Shown: positions 6,405-10,766 of the stretch, piece by piece
Layout: every line of letters begins with the position of its first letter
How positions within the stretch are numbered: position 1 is the stretch's first letter
From: DAIPHL01 sp036771375
GTDB taxonomy: Bacteria > Synergistota > Synergistia > Synergistales > Synergistaceae
Direction: 5' to 3'
Assembly (NCBI GenBank): GCA_036771375.1
Contig: DAIPHL010000075.1
Coordinates: 1-10,766 of the forward strand
DNA length: 10,766 bases
Program-made: the position numbers and the translations under genes
Notes under the pieces: model-generated
The model's database searches: none
What the model was told of the DNA's origin: nothing
Seen by the model: only the letters and a program-made list of their open reading frames with translations

Positions 6405-7189
6405 TATTCAAAGTCGTAAACGGATGTTTTAGCTATGGAGCAAAGGAAATTCTGAAAAACGTCTCTTTGGAGGTTCTGCCCGGCGAAGTGACCTCCGTCC
6501 TCGGACCGAACGGAATCGGCAAGACGACTCTGCTGCGCTGCATGATGGGCCTCCTGCGATGGAAATCCGGACACAGCGAGATGGACGGCAGGGACATCAG
6601 GGCGATGAAACCGGCCGAGATTTGGAAAAACATGTCCTATGTTCCCCAGGCAAAATCCTCCACACAGGCATACACCGCTCTGGATATGGTGATTCTGGGA
6701 CGCAGCGCACACCTGCGAACGCTCGAACAGCCGAAAAAAAAAGACGTCGAAGCCGCCAAGCTGGCTATGGAGGAGGTCAGGATATCGCATCTTCGCGACA
6801 AGCGATGCGACAAGATGAGCGGCGGTGAGCTTCAAATGGTCCTGATCGCGCGAGCCCTCGCTTCGGAGCCTCGATTGCTGGTGTTGGACGAGCCGGAATC
6901 GAATCTCGATTTCAAGAATCAGCTCATCATACTGGAAACGATACAGCGTTTGGCAAAAAAACACGATATCTCGATCGTTTTGAACACGCACTACCCGGCC
7001 CATGCGCTGAAGGTCGCAGACAAAGCCCTTTTACTCGATCGCGGGGGGAGATACGACTACGGACTCGCCTCCGAGATCATAAACGAGAGAAACATGAGGA
7101 AATCCTTTCTCGTCAGAGTCTCGATACACGACTTTGCCGTGGACGGAAAGAGGTACAACACCGTCGTGCCGCTTGCGATCATCAACTGA
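6401..7189 (+). CDS. FepC/BtuD-type ABC transporter ATPase, copy 2
   Basis: Cytoplasmic ATPase of the second importer, 262 residues. The GTG start at 6401 is chosen because it follows GGAGGAGG about nine bases upstream, forms a GTGA overlap with the permease stop, and matches the N-terminus of the copy-1 ATPase. The frame is open far upstream of 6401, but that stretch lies over the permease and is not coding. Features: Walker A GPNGIGKTT (35-43), Q-loop Gln83, signature MSGGE (139-143, Met in place of the usual Leu), Walker B LLVLDEPE (159-166) and switch His197 in NTHYPAHAL. A short C-terminal extension ends VVPLAIIN. It energises the permease directly upstream, with the binding protein 194 bases downstream. 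Confidence 0.95.
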   Translation: MIFKVVNGCFSYGAKEILKNVSLEVLPGEVTSVLGPNGIGKTTLLRCMMGLLRWKSGHSEMDGRDIRAMKPAEIWKNMSYVPQAKSSTQAYTALDMVILGRSAHLRTLEQPKKKDVEAAKLAMEEVRISHLRDKRCDKMSGGELQMVLIARALASEPRLLVLDEPESNLDFKNQLIILETIQRLAKKHDISIVLNTHYPAHALKVADKALLLDRGGRYDYGLASEIINERNMRKSFLVRVSIHDFAVDGKRYNTVVPLAIIN

Positions 7190-7201
7190 ACGTTTTTCCG
7201 C

Positions 7202-7387
7202 TTGCCCGTCCCAGCCGAAAGGAGCACCACGGATGGAAAAACCGAGAGATACGTTCGAGAAAAAACGCTGGAAAGGGAGGGACTCGTCATAACGAAATCT
7301 TCGCTTGCGGCCGGTGGCTGTCCACTCGCCGATCAAAACCGCTCCGGACTCCGGAACGGCAAATCATCAGAGGAGGTACGATCATGA
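7202..7387 (+). CDS. Possible small ORF in the gap before the binding protein
   Basis: The 194-base gap between ATPase and binding protein has one frame open from a TTG at 7202 to a TGA at 7385-7387, which overlaps the binding-protein ATG as ATGA. Its later part reads SLAAGGCPLADQ, loosely like ISGGACPKTI in the small ORF before the permease. The start is unclear. A competing 19-residue ORF at 7233-7292 (MEKPRDTFEKK…) has AAAGGAG upstream. The binding protein has its own strong AGGAGG, so coupling is not needed. This may be non-coding spacer. Confidence 0.22.
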   Translation: MPVPAERSTTDGKTERYVREKTLEREGLVITKSSLAAGGCPLADQNRSGLRNGKSSEEVRS

Positions 7388-8478
7388 GAAAACCCTTCAG
7401 CAACATCGTTTGCGCATTCCTTCTGTGCTTGCTCCTGACATTCGCAACGGTTCCCGCCTTTGCAAAGGAGACGATCGACGTTACCGACCACCGTGGCATC
7501 GTCGTGAAGATCCCCGCAAAGATAGAGCGCGTGGTGATTTCCTCCATACTCCCCCTGCCATCCGTCTACTGCCTGTATCGGGGCGGTCCGAAAAATCTCG
7601 TGGCGATCCCGGCCGCCTCCATGGCGGCGGCCAAACACTCGTACCTTGCGAAGGTATATCCCGAGATATTAAATCTGAACTCCGATTTTGCAAAAGGCGG
7701 GAGCGTCAACATCGAGGAGATCATCAAACTGAAGCCGGACGTCGTGTTCTACAGGGCAAACGAAGAGGCGGAGGCGGAGCTGTACAAAAAAGCGGGCATC
7801 CCGGCCGTCGCCTTCAGCACGACGATCGCCGGCGTCAACACGATCAACACGTTTGCCGCGTGGATCGATCTGTTGGAGAAAATCTTCGGCAAAAGCCAGC
7901 GAGCCGCTGAAATAATCGCATATGGCAACGAGGTGCTCGAGAAGATACAGACCCGCGTCAAGTCGCTGCCCGACAAGGAGCGGACGAAAACCCTGATCGT
8001 CTTCAGCTATTCCGGAGGACAGCTAAACGCCGGTGGAAGCAACTTCTTCTCGGAGTTCTGGATCGGACAGACCGGTGGAAAGAACGTCGCCGCCAGCATA
8101 AAGGGACGAAAATCGGTCAACATGGAACAGATCTATTCCTGGGATCCGGACGTCATCCTCATCACGAACTTTTGCCCCTACGTCCCGGAGGACTTTTACG
8201 GAAACAAGATCGAGGGCTACAACTGGAGCAATTTGAAAGCGACAAAGAACAAAAGGATATTCAAATTTCCCCTGGGGATGTACAGATGGTTCCCCCCCGC
8301 CTCCGACACACCTCTCTGTCTGCTCTGGCTCGCAAAGCACATCCAACCCGAGCGATTCAAGGACATCGACATGGACAAGGAGATCACGAACTATTACAAG
8401 AGGTTTTACGACCGCACCCTGACGAAAGAGGATCTCAAGGCAATTTACAATCCTCCCCGCGACGCGGCCATATACTGA
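7384..8478 (+). CDS. Periplasmic substrate-binding protein of FecCD-type importer
   Basis: 364-residue class III (PeriBP_2, BtuF/FepB-like) binding protein that would hand a chelate to the copy-2 permease. Start ATG 7384 has AGGAGG (7371-7376) at a spacing of seven. The N-terminus is a type I signal peptide with hydrophobic core at about residues 8-22 and probable cleavage after Ala27 (AFA/KE). There is no lipobox, so the protein is likely soluble in a periplasm, which argues for an outer membrane. The first lobe carries ITDHRG-like VTDHRGIVV, IEEIIKLKPDVVF (110-122) and AGIPAVAF. The second lobe carries FWIGQTGGKNVAA and IYSWDPDVILI (250-260). The aromatic PLGMYRWFPPASDTPL segment (296-311) is a likely binding-site or permease-contact region. 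The ligand cannot be told from sequence alone. Confidence 0.92.
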   Translation: MRKPFSNIVCAFLLCLLLTFATVPAFAKETIDVTDHRGIVVKIPAKIERVVISSILPLPSVYCLYRGGPKNLVAIPAASMAAAKHSYLAKVYPEILNLNSDFAKGGSVNIEEIIKLKPDVVFYRANEEAEAELYKKAGIPAVAFSTTIAGVNTINTFAAWIDLLEKIFGKSQRAAEIIAYGNEVLEKIQTRVKSLPDKERTKTLIVFSYSGGQLNAGGSNFFSEFWIGQTGGKNVAASIKGRKSVNMEQIYSWDPDVILITNFCPYVPEDFYGNKIEGYNWSNLKATKNKRIFKFPLGMYRWFPPASDTPLCLLWLAKHIQPERFKDIDMDKEITNYYKRFYDRTLTKEDLKAIYNPPRDAAIY

Positions 8479-8542
8479 TAGGCGCGAGAAGCGAGAAGGA
8501 AACGGATGCCTCTCGCACCCACAAACCAAGACGGATTCAAAG

Positions 8543-8570
8543 ACAAGCCCCCCTGGCCAGGGGGGCTTGT
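8543..8570. terminator. Perfect 28-base palindrome, likely bidirectional terminator
   Basis: Two 14-base halves (ACAAGCCCCCCTGG and its complement) form a very GC-rich stem. It lies between the binding-protein stop (8478) and the end of the minus-strand antiporter remnant (8648), i.e. between converging genes. T-tracts are weak on both sides, so termination efficiency is uncertain. Confidence 0.6.
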
Positions 8571-8647
8571 TCAAATGGTCCAAGGCATCGGAAAAAGGCA
8601 GGCAACGAGTTTTCCCGTCTCCCTCAAACAACTTGTGAAAACCCTTC

Positions 8648-8935
8648 TCAGGCTTCTTTTGAGGCCTCCGGTGAAGACGCCGTCCGAAAAGTACCTACAT
8701 TGAAAAACGCCATGACGACGCACAGGATCGGCGTCACGATGCCGAGAAAGTAATAGGGAAGATAGGAGAGGGTGGCGACCCCCAACGTCGCCGCCGAATA
8801 CACACCGCCCGTGTGCCAGGGAATCATGGGCGCGATCAAGGTCGTCCCATCCTCCAACGTACGCGAGAGAACGCTCCTGTCGATACCCAGCCGCGTAATG
8901 CCCTTGACAAGCAGCGGGAGGGGTATATAATCATT
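8648..8935 (-). pseudogene. C-terminal remnant of an NhaC-type Na+/H+ antiporter
   Basis: On the minus strand about 95 codons read as the end of an NhaC-family antiporter: LSRTLEDGTTLIAPMIPWHTGG, in two parts LSRTLEDGTTL and IAPMIPWHTGG, then SAATLGVATLSYLPYYF and a last helix GIVTPILCVVMAFF. The family has LSRxLEDxGT, PWNTCG and LGVxTLxYLPY at its C-terminus, so recognition is good. The frame hits a stop at 8936-8938, just beyond NDYIPLPLL, and the rest of the gene (normally some 350 more codons) is absent. In its place stand the promoter and genes of the glycyl radical operon. The fragment would be non-functional. The breakpoint is near 8935-8945. Confidence 0.8.
8904..8931 (+). promoter_or_regulatory. 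Consensus sigma70 promoter for the glycyl radical operon
   Basis: TTGACA (8904-8909) and TATAAT (8926-8931) are both perfect hexamers separated by 16 bases. The inferred start is near 8938, about 40 bases before the activating-enzyme ATG. The whole promoter lies within the antiporter remnant (opposite strand), so it coincides with the rearrangement edge. Confidence 0.7.
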
Positions 8936-8942
8936 TTAGGTA

Positions 8943-8955
8943 GGACCACTGGTCC
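8943..8955. promoter_or_regulatory. Operator-like palindrome just after the promoter
   Basis: GGACCA-C-TGGTCC is a perfect 6+1+6 inverted repeat about five bases past the inferred transcription start. A repressor bound here would block initiation or clearance. No regulator gene is in view and I cannot name the family. Confidence 0.45.
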
Positions 8956-8975
8956 ATCAATATGGAGGGGGACAG

Positions 8976-9887
8976 ATGCAGGGACAAACCCTTGGAAATA
9001 TTTTCAAGATCGCCCGATACACCATTCATGACGGTCCAGGAATACGGACTACCGTGTTTCTCAAGGGTTGTCCCGCAAGGTGTCTTTGGTGCTGCAACCC
9101 GGAGTCCCAGCTCTTCGCTCCTGAAATATGCTGGAATCGGGTGCTTTGTCGTTCGTGTGGACGGTGTCACGGAGCGTGCGACAACAACGCCGTGATCCTC
9201 TCGGGTTCCATCGTGTGCGGAGTCGACACAAAAAAGTGCTCTCGCTGCGGTGCGTGCATCGACGTCTGTCCGAGCGGAGCAATGGAAATCTGTGGGACCT
9301 CGGTGACGCCGGAGGAGCTCTTCGCGGAGGTCGCAAAGGACGCTCCCTTCTGGCGTCGCTCCGCCGGCGGGGTGACCCTCTCCGGCGGAGAGGTGATGGC
9401 CCAACCGGAGTTTACGAAAGCATTTCTCTCGCTGTGCAGGAAAAAATTCGTCCACACGACGATCGAAACCTGCCTCTTCGCGCAACCGGAAACGGCAAGA
9501 GAGATCGTCTCCCTTGCCGATTTCGTCATCTTCGACCTCAAGGCCATGGACGAAACGCTTCACAAAAAATTGACCTCCCTCCCCAACGGAGAGATCCTGG
9601 AGAACGCCCGATACGTCTTGCGAGAGGTTCCGTACGTACTCGTAAGGCTTCCTCTCGTTCCGGAGTGCAACGATCAACCGGACAACCTGAACGACCTGGG
9701 TGCGTTTCTGGAAGCACACAGGCCGGGTGCCGCCCTGGAGATCCTTCCCTACCACGATTTTGGAGCCGGAAGATACGAGGCTCTGGGACGCAAATACCTT
9801 CTCTCGGGGACAAAACCGCCGACGCAAGGCCAGATTGAATGTGCCGCCGAAATTCTCGGCCGGTATAAGATAGAGGTCATCCATTGA
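8976..9887 (+). CDS. Glycyl radical enzyme activating enzyme (radical SAM)
   Basis: Activase that uses S-adenosylmethionine and a [4Fe-4S] cluster to place the glycyl radical on the enzyme encoded next. Its 303 residues, typical for the family, start at ATG 8976 behind GGAGGGGG (8963-8970). IHDGPGIRTTVFLKGCPARC leads into the radical SAM triad Cys32-Cys36-Cys39. A ferredoxin-like insert follows with two four-cysteine sets, Cys58/61/64/68 and Cys88/91/94/98, as in activases of the PflD, CutC and HpdB groups but not of classical pyruvate formate-lyase. GGVTLSGGE (131-139) is the SAM-binding glycine motif, and DLKAMDETLHKKLT plus RLPLVPECND are family segments. The stop is 50 bases before the glycyl radical enzyme start. 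The call is firm; substrate specificity belongs to the partner. Confidence 0.95.
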   Translation: MQGQTLGNIFKIARYTIHDGPGIRTTVFLKGCPARCLWCCNPESQLFAPEICWNRVLCRSCGRCHGACDNNAVILSGSIVCGVDTKKCSRCGACIDVCPSGAMEICGTSVTPEELFAEVAKDAPFWRRSAGGVTLSGGEVMAQPEFTKAFLSLCRKKFVHTTIETCLFAQPETAREIVSLADFVIFDLKAMDETLHKKLTSLPNGEILENARYVLREVPYVLVRLPLVPECNDQPDNLNDLGAFLEAHRPGAALEILPYHDFGAGRYEALGRKYLLSGTKPPTQGQIECAAEILGRYKIEVIH

Positions 9888-9937
9888 CGACCGACCTGTT
9901 TTCAAAACGATCGAATCGATCACGAGGGGGAATCGAA

Positions 9938-10766
9938 ATGCAGACAGCCGTAAAGGAACGCAAAAAGACCATTCCTCGCATCGAGCGCATGAGGAAGCGC
10001 ATGATCCTGGACCGACCGGCCGAGTTGCTGCCGGAACGAGCCCTGATCGTGACGGAGGCTTACGAGAAATTCGCGACGGAACCACCGGTCCTGAAACGTG
10101 CCTACACGCTCAGAGAAATCCTTGAAAAGATGACGCTCTTCATGGACGACGAGGAGCTGTTCGTCGGCCATCCCTCTCCACAGCCACGTTCACCGATCGT
10201 CTGCCCAGAGTTGGGCGCCCGGTGGATTTTGGCGGACATCGACAGCTTCGCCTCCCGCCCTGCGGATGCGGTGGCCGTCACGGAGGAAAACAAAACGGTT
10301 TTAAGGGATTGTCTTGAAAAATGGCAGAATCTCTCCCTCGACTCGGTGGTCGCCGGGCTTATATCGAAAGAAGCGAAAGGCGCCATGGCCGAGGCCATGA
10401 TCACCATCGGCGGACAGGGAACAGCCCAGGGCAACATCTCGATCAACTATACGAAACTCCTGTCAAAAGGCCTGCGTGGAATCATCGACGAAATAGACAG
10501 GAAAATGGATGGGTTTGTCCCCGGGGACATCGAGGGAACGAACAAACTGACGTTCTGGAAGGCCGCCAAAATCTCGTGCGAAGCCGTCATCACGTTTGCC
10601 GACAGATATGCGAAGCTCGCGGCCCAAAAGGCGGCAGAAACCTCCGACGAAAAACGCAGGGAGGAGCTCCTGGAGATCGCCGCCACGCTGAAAAGGGTTC
10701 CGGAGCATCCGGCACATACCTTTCGGGAGGCGCTGCAGTCCATCTGGCTCGTATACACCGCCGACC
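9938..10766 (+). CDS. Glycyl radical enzyme, PflD/CutC-like superfamily (3' end outside window)
   Basis: N-terminal 276 residues of an enzyme that normally has about 780-850. The ATG at 9938 follows GAGGGGG. Family landmarks are IERMRKRMI and PERALIVTEAYEKF near the start, YTLREILEKM…DDEELFVGHPSPQPRSP, CPELGARWILADID, then YTKLLSKGLRGIIDEID, FADRYAKLA and finally VPEHPAHTFREALQSIWLVY, the block at the edge of the PFL barrel. The catalytic Cys and the C-terminal Gly loop lie beyond the window, so the substrate class (choline, hydroxyproline, isethionate, aryl-acetate, diol or other) cannot be assigned. With the activase directly upstream it forms a two-gene unit. No microcompartment shell gene is visible here. 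Confidence 0.9.
   Translation, partial: MQTAVKERKKTIPRIERMRKRMILDRPAELLPERALIVTEAYEKFATEPPVLKRAYTLREILEKMTLFMDDEELFVGHPSPQPRSPIVCPELGARWILADIDSFASRPADAVAVTEENKTVLRDCLEKWQNLSLDSVVAGLISKEAKGAMAEAMITIGGQGTAQGNISINYTKLLSKGLRGIIDEIDRKMDGFVPGDIEGTNKLTFWKAAKISCEAVITFADRYAKLAAQKAAETSDEKRREELLEIAATLKRVPEHPAHTFREALQSIWLVYTAD

Noticed and set aside
8543..8570. Palindrome as a transposon end or attachment site
   Set aside because: Single copy, no target duplication or transposase nearby; its position between converging genes fits a terminator better.
9908..9922. GATCG-AAT-CGATC inverted repeat between activase and radical enzyme
   Set aside because: Short, made of common GATC/CGAT words, and no sign of function; left unassigned.
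1..10766. CRISPR arrays, tRNA or rRNA genes, insertion sequences
   Set aside because: No regularly spaced repeats, no tRNA-like cloverleaf or rRNA sequence, and no transposase reading frames were seen.

Overview
The window looks like accessory DNA from an anaerobic, moderately GC-rich bacterium with an outer membrane. The anaerobic lifestyle is inferred from the glycyl radical enzyme and from the oxygen-sensitive nitrogenase-type proteins. The double membrane is inferred from the solute-binding protein, which has an ordinary type I signal peptide (…AFA/KE) and no lipobox. Synergistota or a similar group would fit, but this is a guess from style, not a sequence match.

Layout: (1) Positions 2-1616 hold the end of a FecCD/BtuC-type permease and its ATPase (first transporter copy). 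(2) Positions 1617-2083 hold no intact gene. They contain a good sigma70-type promoter, a long leader with an ordered series of cobalamin-riboswitch-like blocks, and what looks like the decayed tail of another ABC ATPase that overlaps the next start by ATGA. (3) Positions 2084-5264 hold a compact nitrogenase-like trio in H-D-K order. (4) Positions 5278-8478 hold a small ORF, a second FecCD permease, a second ATPase, a possible small ORF and a periplasmic binding protein, i.e. a complete importer. (5) Positions 8479-8975 hold a palindromic terminator and the C-terminal remnant of an NhaC-type antiporter on the minus strand. The remnant is cut off at a consensus promoter with an adjacent palindrome. 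(6) Positions 8976-10766 hold a glycyl radical activating enzyme and the first third of its glycyl radical enzyme.

How it may work: the binding protein, permease and ATPase would import a metal chelate or tetrapyrrole (corrinoid, heme or metallophore, the known substrates of this transporter family). The NifH-like ATP-driven reductase would pass electrons to the NifDK-like partner, which would reduce the imported or a related cofactor. By-eye alignment shows that the D-like subunit lacks both residues that hold FeMo-co in true nitrogenase and that the P-cluster cysteine set is reduced, so nitrogen fixation is very unlikely. The D/K pair resembles the tetrapyrrole/C-S reductase branch of the superfamily (protochlorophyllide, Ni-sirohydrochlorin or methylthio-alkane reductases), but its substrate is unknown. 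The association of this trio with two BtuCD-type importer sets and a B12-riboswitch-like leader is the main point of interest. The glycyl radical pair looks like a separate unit brought in beside a broken antiporter gene.
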